Assembly (NCBI GenBank): GCA_946413525.1
Contig: CAMKKZ010000030.1
Location: 1-49,660, forward strand
DNA: 49,660 nucleotides
Origin: an uncultured Oribacterium sp.
Lineage (GTDB): Bacteria; Bacillota; Clostridia; Lachnospirales; Lachnospiraceae
Reading direction: 5' to 3'
Shown here piece by piece: positions 23,567 through 30,526 of this stretch. Position numbers and translations under genes: made by a program. Numbering within the stretch: position 1 is the first letter of the stretch; each line of letters opens with the position of its first letter. The notes under the pieces were generated by a model that was given only the letters and a program-made list of their open reading frames with translations, did no database searches and was not told the origin of the DNA.

Positions 23567-24856
23567 ATGAAAAAATATTTTCTTCTTTGTGTTGCGCTAT
23601 TGATTATTTTTGCGTCCTGTATACAAGCTGAGAATGAAGGCGATGAAGAATCTTTTGTGACAGATCATCCTTCTCAAAGTGAAGATGAAATTGAAAATGA
23701 ACGTGACGAGATGGCTGTCGGCACCGCAGGTGGAAAGAAGCTTTTGGAATTTGTCGTGACTTCTGATCTTCATTTCACTTCTCATGATGTCGTTTCAATT
23801 TATCCTATGACGGAAGCTGTTCAGGAGCTTACGGATCTTTTCCTTGAATGGGTTATTCGGAGACGACCGAACGCTCTGATCATGTGTGGTGATAATACAA
23901 ACAGCGGAAGGGAAGATGATTATCATCTTCTGCAGCAGAAGCTTGTCAGGGTGAGGGAGGCTGGAATTCCGATTATCCTCGTGCCGGGCAATCATGATTT
24001 CGGTAACGGGCATGGAGATTTGTTTGATAAATATGCGCGGGAATTGTGCGATTTTGAATCGGAGGATGCCGGATCCATGAGTTTCTCTGTCCGTATGCCC
24101 GGAATCCGGATCCTATCTATGGATGACTGTTCCCAAAATAAAGATTATTATGGAGAGTTTTCTGAGGATTCTCTTCGCTGGCTTCAAAGTGAGGCAAAGG
24201 AGGCCGGGGATTCTGATGAGTTTCTTTTATTTCTTTCACACCATAATGTCCTGCCCGGTGGAGAGGATGCCGTTGATAGCCAGTATGTAATCAGGAATCA
24301 GAATCTGAGGGACTTGCTGCCTGAGTGTGGCGTTCGTCTGTGCCTGAGCGGTCATAAACATTCTCAGGAAATCATGAGGTATGGAGGGCTATACGAGATT
24401 GTAAGTGCCACCCCCTTGGCGTCTCCACATTATTTCGGGCTTCTTTCTCTTTATGAGGATATAGTAGAGTACCATACCATGCAATTGGATTTTTCGGGAA
24501 GCATTTCAACAATGGCACGGGGGGATGCCGCAGGGAATTCGGCAGGCTTTGATTTTGGCCCGGTGCTTGAAGAAGAGGCAAGGAAGAACCATGAAATGCT
24601 TGAGACCATTCTGTCAAAAGCGGATTTATCCGGTTTTGATCTTCGTGAGAAGGCGGCCATCTCACGACTCTTTGAAGAATTCATGAACGCTCAGAACATG
24701 GGCGAAATCGCTTTGAAGAGGGATGAGATCATGGGGAACCCTTATTATGATGATTTTATAGAAGCTTTTTCGGATTTGAATTATGGACCCTGGATGAAAC
24801 AAGTTTTGGAAAATACTGAGCTGCCCGGCAATACATTGCGAATTTCCAGGCATTAA
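23567..24856 (+). CDS. Lipoprotein metallophosphoesterase (calcineurin-like)
   Basis: This is an exported phosphoesterase with a two-metal calcineurin-like active site; the substrate is unknown. The N-terminus is a lipoprotein signal with lipobox IFASC (Cys18), so it should be anchored to the outer face of the membrane. An acidic linker follows. The metal-binding motifs are in order: TSDLHF, IMCGDNTNSG, LVPGNHDFGNG, FLSHHN and LSGHKHSQE. The C-terminal 130 residues are helical and unassigned. The ATG follows GGGAGGTGG at a rather wide spacing. It stands alone between the tuf terminator and its own terminator. A 45-base stretch of its coding sequence is duplicated, in degenerate form, just after the gene. 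Confidence 0.85.
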   Translation: MKKYFLLCVALLIIFASCIQAENEGDEESFVTDHPSQSEDEIENERDEMAVGTAGGKKLLEFVVTSDLHFTSHDVVSIYPMTEAVQELTDLFLEWVIRRRPNALIMCGDNTNSGREDDYHLLQQKLVRVREAGIPIILVPGNHDFGNGHGDLFDKYARELCDFESEDAGSMSFSVRMPGIRILSMDDCSQNKDYYGEFSEDSLRWLQSEAKEAGDSDEFLLFLSHHNVLPGGEDAVDSQYVIRNQNLRDLLPECGVRLCLSGHKHSQEIMRYGGLYEIVSATPLASPHYFGLLSLYEDIVEYHTMQLDFSGSISTMARGDAAGNSAGFDFGPVLEEEARKNHEMLETILSKADLSGFDLREKAAISRLFEEFMNAQNMGEIALKRDEIMGNPYYDDFIEAFSDLNYGPWMKQVLENTELPGNTLRISRH

Positions 24857-24886
24857 ATATCTATCCGGTAAGCTTAATGCCTTCGG

Positions 24887-24935
24887 ATTTTTCCGGAAAC
24901 ATTTCAACAAAGGCATAGGGGATGCTGTTTGCATA
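24887..24935 (+). repeat. Degenerate duplicate of an internal segment of the phosphoesterase gene
   Basis: The stretch from GATTTTTCCGG through ATTTCAACAAAGGCA matches coding bases 24487-24535 at most positions, allowing small gaps. It lies about 30 bases downstream of the stop codon. Confidence 0.55.
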
Positions 24936-24971
24936 ACTTTGCTGAATTCCACGAAAAAAATATAGAAAAGC

Positions 24972-25018
24972 GTCATGAAGAGAATTTATCCGCAGGGAAT
25001 CACTTCATGACTTTTTTT
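24972..25018 (+). terminator. Intrinsic terminator after the phosphoesterase gene
   Basis: A perfect 9-bp stem (GTCATGAAG at 24972-24980 with 25003-25011) is followed by seven Ts. The loop is large (22 bases). Confidence 0.7.
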
Positions 25019-25028
25019 AGTTAGTCAG

Positions 25029-25086
25029 ATTGCTGGAATCGACTGGAAGTCATTGGAATTAATTGGATTGCTGGAATCGACTGGAA
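25029..25086 (+). repeat. Direct repeat of 20 bases, 38 bases apart
   Basis: ATTGCTGGAATCGACTGGAA occurs at 25029-25048 and again at 25067-25086, with related TTGGAATT pieces between. No gene is visible between the phosphoesterase and tRNA-Gly. Confidence 0.85.
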
Positions 25087-25146
25087 TTATGTCAACTGCA
25101 AAGTAAAAAATAAAAGGTTAAACTGACAAATAAAACAAATAAAAAA

Positions 25147-25218
25147 AGCGCGAGACGGGAATCGAACCCGCGACCTTCTCCTTGGCAAGGAGACGTAGTA
25201 CCACTCTACTACTCGCGC
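25147..25218 (-). tRNA. tRNA-Gly (GCC)
   Basis: The minus strand folds as a cloverleaf: 7-bp acceptor GCGCGAG/CTCGCGC, anticodon loop TTGCCAA with anticodon GCC, and T loop GGTTCGATTCC. The discriminator base is U. CCA is not encoded. It has its own promoter in the 67-base gap after tRNA-Phe. Confidence 0.97.
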
Positions 25219-25240
25219 AAAACTTCTTTAACTCTTGACT

Positions 25241-25270
25241 ATTATATCATAAACCATCTATATTAGTCAA
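25241..25270 (-). promoter_or_regulatory. Promoter for tRNA-Gly
   Basis: On the minus strand TTGACT (25265-25270) and a perfect TATAAT (25241-25246) are 18 bases apart, about 22 bases before the tRNA 5' end. Confidence 0.72.
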
Positions 25271-25285
25271 GCTAAATTTTGATGA

Positions 25286-25358
25286 TGCCCAGAACCGGAA
25301 TCGAACCAGTGACACGTGGATTTTCAGTCCACTGCTCTACCGACTGAGCTATCTGGGC
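25286..25358 (-). tRNA. tRNA-Phe (GAA)
   Basis: The minus strand gives acceptor GCCCAGA/TCTGGGC, D arm AGCTCAGTCGGTAGAGC, anticodon loop CTGAAAA with anticodon GAA, and T loop GGTTCGATTCC. The discriminator is A. CCA is not encoded. Confidence 0.97.
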
Positions 25359-25457
25359 AGCTCCTGAACCTCAAACCGAAATTATATCTCAGTTCGAAAT
25401 CCAAGACTCATGTGTCGCAGCCATTAATAATCTATCAATCACCGCTGACAGAGAAGG

Positions 25458-25486
25458 ATTCTATAAGATTTGAGGCTATTTGTCAA
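25458..25486 (-). promoter_or_regulatory. Promoter for tRNA-Phe
   Basis: On the minus strand a perfect TTGACA (25481-25486) and TAGAAT (25458-25463) are 17 bases apart. The tRNA starts about 100 bases downstream. Confidence 0.72.
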
Positions 25487-25536
25487 GCGTTTTAAATGAA
25501 AAAATAAAAATAATGAATTAACATAATCATATATGA

Positions 25537-26127
25537 TTATATGTTTTTCATTCGGAAAAGTTTGGAAACAGAAAACATGCAGTAGAGGAGGTAGCTGCCG
25601 AGCCAAAGGAGCTTGAGATGTGTCTCTCTGCTCACAAATGCGTTCTCTTTAACGATCAACATTTGGCTCGGGGTGAACATCTTTAACAGGTCGATTTGCT
25701 CCAGCATAAGCACAGGATGTGTTTCCACCATATGGTCACAGTAGAAAAGCTTGCAGCTTATATTTTTTGTAGGGCATCCAAAGGGTTTTTGTAAATGGCA
25801 TAGGAAGCAGCAGCCATTTTTGTGGCGCTGGTGCTTGGGGTCCTCGCAATAACCGTTTTTGTAATTACAGCATATCCCTTTTTCTTTATTATATTCATCG
25901 ATGATATCGCAGGCGCGGTCATAAATGAAGGATATCCTTTCCATGCGCTTTTTTATATTCAGGGCACGGCAAACATCCTCTGTGCGTTTCGCGTGAACTG
26001 TGCTGGTGATTTCAAATTTGGCATAGCTGAAAAAAGGGGTCCTGTATCGCCTGAGATCGTGAAGGAATTGCTGATATTCGGCTTCATTGTGGATTGTGAT
26101 TCTTATAAGTTTATTCTTTCTTGTCAT
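25537..26127 (-). CDS. Cysteine-rich hypothetical protein
   Basis: I do not recognise this 196-residue protein. After MTRKNKLIRITIHNEAEYQQ it has a basic N-terminal half, with YRTPFFSYAKFEITSTVH, and then a Cys-rich middle. The cysteines follow the order GICCNYKNGYC, NGCCFLCH, FGCP, ISCKLFYC over about 45 residues, enough for a zinc or iron-sulfur site. The C-terminus is hydrophobic (WLGSYLLYCMFSVSKLF) and ends in basic residues, and could be a membrane anchor. The ATG at 26127 follows GGAGAG. The frame remains open upstream to 26355, but that part runs through tRNA-Thr and is not coding. A terminator separates it from the tRNA. Function is unknown. Confidence 0.65.
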   Translation of the reverse strand: MTRKNKLIRITIHNEAEYQQFLHDLRRYRTPFFSYAKFEITSTVHAKRTEDVCRALNIKKRMERISFIYDRACDIIDEYNKEKGICCNYKNGYCEDPKHQRHKNGCCFLCHLQKPFGCPTKNISCKLFYCDHMVETHPVLMLEQIDLLKMFTPSQMLIVKENAFVSRETHLKLLWLGSYLLYCMFSVSKLFRMKNI

Positions 26128-26264
26128 ACTGCTCTCCGCAAGATGTGGGCGCTTTGCTGTGAATGTTTTGCCGTCTTGAACTGCAAGACTTATGATGAAT
26201 AAGAAATAAGAAAAGGACAGGAGTGAAGCCAATGAAAAGAAAACAATAAAAGCTAATAATAACG

Positions 26265-26306
26265 AAAAACCTCGAAAAGCCTTCTGAAAGTCCTTTCGAG
26301 GTTTTG
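26265..26306 (-). terminator. Terminator of tRNA-Thr (usable on both strands)
   Basis: ACCTCGAAA (26269-26277) pairs with TTTCGAGGT (26294-26302). On the minus strand the stem is followed by TTTTT (26265-26269), and on the plus strand by TTTT. Confidence 0.72.
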
Positions 26307-26313
26307 CTTTATG

Positions 26314-26386
26314 AGCTGATGACGGGAATCGGACCCGTGACCTCCGCACTACCAATGCGACGCACTACCGACTGTGCTACATCAGC
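26314..26386 (-). tRNA. tRNA-Thr (GGT)
   Basis: The minus strand gives acceptor GCTGATG/CATCAGC, D stem GCAC/GTGC, anticodon loop TTGGTAG with anticodon GGT, and T loop GGTCCGATTCC. The discriminator is U. CCA is not encoded. Confidence 0.96.
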
Positions 26387-26424
26387 CTGCCCGCTTCATC
26401 AAAAGAATCTGCAAGAGCTTTTTT

Positions 26425-26453
26425 AATTTAGCACACTATTCAAATGCTGTCAA
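26425..26453 (-). promoter_or_regulatory. Promoter for tRNA-Thr
   Basis: On the minus strand a perfect TTGACA (26448-26453) and TAAATT (26425-26430) are 17 bases apart, about 38 bases before the tRNA. Confidence 0.75.
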
Positions 26454-26572
26454 ATATTTTTTGTTTTTTTTAAGAAATAAAATTCGATTTTTTACAATAA
26501 ACACTCGAATTATTTTTTAAAATGTATATAATAGAATGGTTAAAGTGGGAAGGCAAGTTTTTGGGGGTGTAC

Positions 26573-27514
26573 ATGGACATTTTTTTGAATCCGGAGCTGG
26601 AGGTTCAGGAACTTTCAGTGGACAAGAAGACACACGGAAGGTTTAAATGCAAACCTTTGGCCAAGGGGGAGGCGACGGTCCTGGGGAATTCTCTTCGGCG
26701 AATTCTGCTGTCATCCATGCCCGGGGCTGCTGTCAGTGAGGTGAAGCTTGATAGGGTATTCCATGAATTCTCATCCATGCCGGGAGTGAGGGAGGATGTT
26801 TCCGAAATCATCATGAACCTGAAGCGCCTTGCCATTATCAATTCTTCTTCCAGCGATGAGCCAATCATGGCAACCATTGACTATGTGGGGGAAGGTATTG
26901 TTACGGCTGCGGATATCAAGGTGAGCTCGGAGGTTGAGATCGTTAACAAAGATCAGGTCATCGCGACATTATCCGGAAAAGACGCGAAGCTCTATATGGA
27001 AATGAAGATTACCAAGGGAAGGGGATATGACGGCGCCAACACCCGGGATAGGACCGAATTGCCTTTGGGGGTCATTGCGGTGGACGCGATTTATTCTCCC
27101 GTGCTTAAGGTGAATATTTCCGTGGAGCAAGAGGGACAGACGGAAAGTCTGACGCTGGACATCATCACGAATGGGACGATGGCTCCCAATGACGCTGTAT
27201 CTTTTGCCGCAAGAATCATGCAGACACATCTGCAGCTCTTCATAGACATGGATTCTGCCGCGGAAAGCGGAATACAGATTCAGGGGACGGTTGACAACAT
27301 CGTGAACGATATGAACAAGAGTATCGATGAACTGGAGCTGAGCGTTCGCTCGTATAACTGCCTGAAAAGGGCCGGTATTAATACGGTGGAAGAGTTGTGT
27401 GAGAAATCCATGGAGGACTTGATGAAGGTTCGCAATATGGGCAGGAAATCCCTGGACGAGATTCTTCACAAGCTTGACAGCATGGGCCTTTCCCTTCCGA
27501 CGCACATTGAGTGA
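26573..27514 (+). CDS. rpoA: RNA polymerase alpha subunit, solitary gene
   Basis: The alpha subunit dimerises to nucleate RNA polymerase, and its C-terminal domain contacts UP elements and activators. The N-terminal domain shows LGNSLRRILLSSMPGAAV, HEFSSMPGVREDV, GEGIVTAADI and ITKGRGY. The C-terminal domain (ELSVRSYNCLKRAGINTVEEL, then KVRNMGRKSLDEI) is intact. From the ATG at 26573 it has 313 residues, the normal size. That start follows GGGGGTG; the longer frame to 26522 overlaps a TATAAT box at 26527-26532 and is rejected. The gene is not beside rpsK, rpsD or rplQ, its normal neighbours, so it may be a second copy. Confidence 0.93.
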   Translation: MDIFLNPELEVQELSVDKKTHGRFKCKPLAKGEATVLGNSLRRILLSSMPGAAVSEVKLDRVFHEFSSMPGVREDVSEIIMNLKRLAIINSSSSDEPIMATIDYVGEGIVTAADIKVSSEVEIVNKDQVIATLSGKDAKLYMEMKITKGRGYDGANTRDRTELPLGVIAVDAIYSPVLKVNISVEQEGQTESLTLDIITNGTMAPNDAVSFAARIMQTHLQLFIDMDSAAESGIQIQGTVDNIVNDMNKSIDELELSVRSYNCLKRAGINTVEELCEKSMEDLMKVRNMGRKSLDEILHKLDSMGLSLPTHIE

Positions 27515-27577
27515 GCGCGTTAATGTTTCCGAACATAGTCGCAGGCTCGCTCCTTCCGGCACACACTGAGCGAGCCG
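27492..27577 (+). repeat. Duplicate of the rpoA 3' end
   Basis: Bases 27492-27519 (CCTTCCGACGCACATTGAG and the stop) are repeated at 27551-27577 with mainly transition differences. The second copy reads CTTCCGGCACACACTGAG and is flanked by a GGCTCGCT/AGCGAGCC stem. Confidence 0.7.
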
Positions 27578-27659
27578 TTGAAAGCTGGTTGAACGGTAAA
27601 AGTCGCTATAATCGTAGGCCGGGGAAATCATTTGGGTAAGGGCGAAGGGCGTGCATCAT

Positions 27660-27690
27660 AAGGAAATGCTGATTTGATCAGCATTTCCTT
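27660..27690 (+). repeat. Family 3 hairpin (copy)
   Basis: The 14-bp arms 27660-27673/27677-27690 are identical to those at 17919-17949; only the three-base loop differs. Confidence 0.88.
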
Positions 27691-27721
27691 AGAAATTAAT
27701 ATGGCTCAAAAACCACTGTAA
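27691..27721 (+). promoter_or_regulatory. Leader hairpin element (degenerate copy E)
   Basis: AATTAATATGGCTCAAAAACC matches the hemW leader at 45337-45356 at nearly all positions. The following bases also form a separate CCACT/AGTGG hairpin. It lies upstream of the small membrane-protein gene. Confidence 0.5.
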
Positions 27722-27757
27722 TAGTGGGTCGTGTTGAGGTTTGAAAGGAGTAGCAAG

Positions 27758-27886
27758 ATGACATTTGGACTTGTGATCGGGCTTTCGGCAGCATTCTTTA
27801 TGGCATTGATGGCTGTGATCATTGCGATTGTAGCTGCGGTCTCTTCCACCGTTTCTTTTGAAAAGCCGGAAGAGAGAGACGAATGA
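27758..27886 (+). CDS. Small single-span membrane protein (42 residues)
   Basis: A short open frame starts at an ATG preceded by GAAAGGAG at good spacing. It encodes MTFGLVIGLSAAFFMALMAV, continues IIAIVAAVSS, and ends in the charged tail FEKPEERDE. Residues 3-32 would form one transmembrane helix, with the charged C-terminus probably in the cytoplasm. Its stop overlaps the start of the NUDIX gene (ATGA), so the two are translationally coupled. I do not recognise a family. Its coupling, start site and clean hydrophobic helix argue that it is real. Confidence 0.6.
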   Translation: MTFGLVIGLSAAFFMALMAVIIAIVAAVSSTVSFEKPEERDE

Positions 27887-28377
27887 GCGGCAAGGAGCGC
27901 TCCTGTCTGACCACCCTTTGCTATCTTGAGAAGGAGGGGAAATGGCTCATGCTGCATCGGCCGGATCGTTCAGAGGATGTGAACGGAGGAAAATGGCTGG
28001 GCGTGGGAGGGCATTTTGAAGCCGGGGAAAGTCCTGAGGAATGCCTGCTCCGGGAAGTCATGGAAGAGACCGGCTACAGGCTGGAACGCTGGCGTTTCAG
28101 GGGGATTGTCACCTTTGTTTCAGGGAAAGGTGTTTCAGAATATATGTGCCTGTATACAGCAGACCGCTTTTCCGGGAATCCCGTTCCCTGTGATGAAGGG
28201 GAGCTGGTATGGGTTCCCAAAGACAGGGTTGCTGATTTGCCCATATGGGAGGGCGACAGGATATTTCTCAGGCTTTTGTCAGAGAATCGACCCTTTTTCT
28301 CGCTGAAGCTGGTATATGACAAAGAGGACAGGCTGCTTTCAGCGGTGCTGGATGGGTTTACGTTGGAAGGCGCGTAA
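27883..28377 (+). CDS. NUDIX hydrolase (MutT-like)
   Basis: NUDIX enzymes hydrolyse nucleoside diphosphates linked to another moiety; MutT-like members can remove oxidised nucleotides such as 8-oxo-dGTP. The NUDIX box is complete: GGHFEAGESPEECLLREVMEETGY near residues 46-69 fits G-x5-E-x7-RE-x2-EE-x-G. The segment before it (WLMLHRPDR, GGKWLGVG) is typical of the 8-oxo-dGTPase-like group, but the substrate is a guess. The start overlaps the stop of the small membrane protein. The stop lies in the loop of a GGCGC/GCGCC hairpin. Confidence 0.88.
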   Translation: MSGKERSCLTTLCYLEKEGKWLMLHRPDRSEDVNGGKWLGVGGHFEAGESPEECLLREVMEETGYRLERWRFRGIVTFVSGKGVSEYMCLYTADRFSGNPVPCDEGELVWVPKDRVADLPIWEGDRIFLRLLSENRPFFSLKLVYDKEDRLLSAVLDGFTLEGA

Positions 28378-28458
28378 GCGCCACGCCCGAGACGCAACTG
28401 TTCAGCTTGACTGTACAGCTGCGCTTTAGGAACCATAACGAGGTTTTCAGAACTTCTA

Positions 28459-28535
28459 TGGAAATGCAAAGGAATTTTGCCGCTGCACGGCGCATTTTCG
28501 GTGCCGGAAACGCTTGAATCAGCGTTTCCCTAAAA
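28459..28535 (+). repeat. Family 3 hairpin repeat (copy upstream of hisC)
   Basis: The segment matches 17961-18035 with most bases conserved, including CAAAGGA, TTTTGCCGCTGC, GCATTTTCGG and the terminal hairpin (GGAAACGCT/AGCGTTTCC here). Confidence 0.85.
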
Positions 28536-28596
28536 CCACAGTGGCCATAAACAGGGCGCTTATTAGTTACAGGATTATAAAAAAGGTGATTCCGCA

Positions 28597-29655
28597 ATGT
28601 CTGAATTTCTTCATTCCCGCTACAGGGCACTATCGCCCTATGTGCCGGGGGAACAGCCCCGTGACAGGTCTTATATTAAGCTTAATACAAACGAGTCCCC
28701 TTTTCCGCCTTCAGACGGCGTTCTTTCAGTAATCAACCGCCAGGCGGTGTCTGACCTTCGGTTGTATTCCGACCCTGAGGCTTTGGTCCTGAAGGAAGCC
28801 CTGGCTTCGGAATATGGTGTTGGACGCGAGAATGTTTTTGTATCCAATGGTTCGGATGAAGCATTGTACTTTGCCTTCATGGCTTTTTCAGAGGATGGCA
28901 TCGCGTTTCCGGACATTACCTATGGTTTTTACCGCGTGTTTGCGGATCTTCTTCATATTCCGGCAAAGCTGGTGCCTTTGCGGGAAGATTTTACGATACA
29001 GCCCGGGGAGTACGAAGATATCCATATGGCGGTGGTTATTGCCAATCCGAACGCGCCTACGGGGATCTTGCTGAGTACGGACGAGGTGGAAAGGATTGCG
29101 GCGTCAAACCCCGAACATGTGATCATTGTCGATGAGGCGTACATCGACTTTGCCGGAACCGGAGCGTCCTGCGTTCCTCTTATCGGAAAATACAGGAACC
29201 TTCTGGTGGTGCAGACGTTTTCAAAATCACGTTCCCTGGCGGGCGCCAGGGTGGGTTACGCAATCGGGGACGAGGCATTGATCCGGGATCTTGAGACATT
29301 GAAATTCTCCGTAAATCCATATAATGTCAATCGGCTAAGTATGGCTGCGGCGGCTGCGGCAGTCAGGGACAGGGATTATTATCAGGAGACAAGCAGTTGG
29401 ATCGTGGAAAACAGGGATTTCACCGAACAGGGACTTCGGCGCATGGGTTTTGAAGTGCTCCCCTCCAAGGCAAATTTCGTTTTTGCCAGGACAACGCGCA
29501 TGGACGGGGCAGGGCTTTACCAAGGCCTGAAGGAAAGGGGAATTCTGATACGTCATTTTGACAGCGAAAGAATTCGGGAATATAACCGCATTACGATCGG
29601 GAGCAGAGAGAACATGGAAAGGCTTCTGGCAGCTATAGAAGCCCTTTTGGCGTGA
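28597..29655 (+). CDS. hisC: Histidinol-phosphate aminotransferase
   Basis: HisC is the PLP-dependent transaminase that makes histidinol phosphate from imidazole acetol phosphate. It shows KLNTNESPFPPS, SNGSDEAL, ANPNAPTG, the segment DEAYIDF and the PLP-lysine region TFSKSRSLAGARVGY, with a late R in NRITIGS. At 352 residues it is normal. It heads the ten-gene his operon in this window. The start follows AAAAGGTGA. Because fold-I aminotransferases can overlap in specificity, the His role rests partly on the operon. No T-box or other known His-responsive leader was found in the 219 bases upstream. Confidence 0.95.
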   Translation: MSEFLHSRYRALSPYVPGEQPRDRSYIKLNTNESPFPPSDGVLSVINRQAVSDLRLYSDPEALVLKEALASEYGVGRENVFVSNGSDEALYFAFMAFSEDGIAFPDITYGFYRVFADLLHIPAKLVPLREDFTIQPGEYEDIHMAVVIANPNAPTGILLSTDEVERIAASNPEHVIIVDEAYIDFAGTGASCVPLIGKYRNLLVVQTFSKSRSLAGARVGYAIGDEALIRDLETLKFSVNPYNVNRLSMAAAAAAVRDRDYYQETSSWIVENRDFTEQGLRRMGFEVLPSKANFVFARTTRMDGAGLYQGLKERGILIRHFDSERIREYNRITIGSRENMERLLAAIEALLA

Positions 29656-29695
29656 TACCACGATCGGCAATTAAAATGGTTAAAATCACTTCGAT
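29652..29695 (+). promoter_or_regulatory. Leader hairpin element (degenerate copy D)
   Basis: CGTGATACC is followed by GCAATTAAAATGGTTAAAATC, as in the hemW leader, but the stem is poorly kept and no ribosome-binding site follows directly. It lies between hisC and hisB. Confidence 0.4.
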
Positions 29696-29814
29696 CGGGC
29701 GGAAATTCGTCACTGTTCAGCTTGACTTGGCAGTGACAGAAATTCTGTGAAACGGGATGAGCGCGGGCGGCAGCCTGAGTGGCTGCCATCACACAATGAA
29801 AGGAGGAGCGGGGC

Positions 29815-30414
29815 ATGAGGACGGCTGAGATCAATCGTGTAACGAATGAGACGGATATCCATATCTGGGTGGATCTTGACGGTGATGGGAGGGAATCAGA
29901 TATCAGCAGCGGGATTGGATTTCTGGATCACATGCTGACCCTGTTCAGCCGTCATTCCGGAATCCAGATGAGCCTTTCCTGCGAAGGGGATACCTGGGTG
30001 GATGATCACCATTCCGTAGAGGATATCGGCATCAGCCTGGGCGAGGCCGTTGCTGAAGCCATGGAAGACAGGAAGGGGATTACCCGCTATTCCTCCTATA
30101 TGCTGCCCATGGATGAGGCGCTGGTGCTGGTGGCGGTGGACATTTCGGGACGGGGTGGATGCTACGCGGAACTGAATTTTCCAACGCAGAAGGTCGGGAC
30201 CTTTGACACGGAGCTGGTGGCTGAGTTCATGCATGCCTTTGCGGTTCATGCGGGGATCACGCTGCACATCCGGCTGATCGCCGGCAAAAACTCCCATCAC
30301 ATCGCCGAGGCCTGCTTCAAGGGGCTGGGCAGGGCAATGAGGGAGGCCGTGGCGGTCGATGAACGATTCTGTGAGCAGATCCCTTCAACCAAAGGAGTTC
30401 TATCCAGAGAATGA
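29815..30414 (+). CDS. hisB: Imidazoleglycerol-phosphate dehydratase
   Basis: HisB dehydrates imidazoleglycerol phosphate to imidazole acetol phosphate, the substrate of HisC. The Mn-binding motifs are complete: GFLDHML, DDHHSVEDIG, and in the second half EFMHAFAVHAGI with KNSHHIAEACFKGL. At 199 residues it is the stand-alone dehydratase, not the bifunctional enterobacterial form that also carries the phosphatase; that step is served here by hisK at 38903-39808. The start has a strong AAAGGAGGAG site. A 112-base gap without a clear terminator separates it from hisZ. Confidence 0.97.
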   Translation: MRTAEINRVTNETDIHIWVDLDGDGRESDISSGIGFLDHMLTLFSRHSGIQMSLSCEGDTWVDDHHSVEDIGISLGEAVAEAMEDRKGITRYSSYMLPMDEALVLVAVDISGRGGCYAELNFPTQKVGTFDTELVAEFMHAFAVHAGITLHIRLIAGKNSHHIAEACFKGLGRAMREAVAVDERFCEQIPSTKGVLSRE

Positions 30415-30526
30415 CCCACGATGATCCGATCATCTTAATTATCGGGTATTCGGATAATTGAGCTTTCTAAAGAGGCCGTAGTATTTCAGGAGCGCCAATG
30501 GGGCGAAGAAGTCCGGGAGAGAATTC

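Noticed and set aside
25537..26355. Long minus-strand frame beginning in tRNA-Thr
   Set aside because: The first 76 codons translate the tRNA and its terminator (the VVRRSRVRFPSS phrase is a common tRNA artefact). The real start is the ATG at 26127 with its own GGAGAG site.
28380..28596. Histidine-responsive T-box or attenuator before hisC
   Set aside because: I looked for His-codon runs, a T-box core and terminator/antiterminator pairs and found only family 3 repeat sequence.
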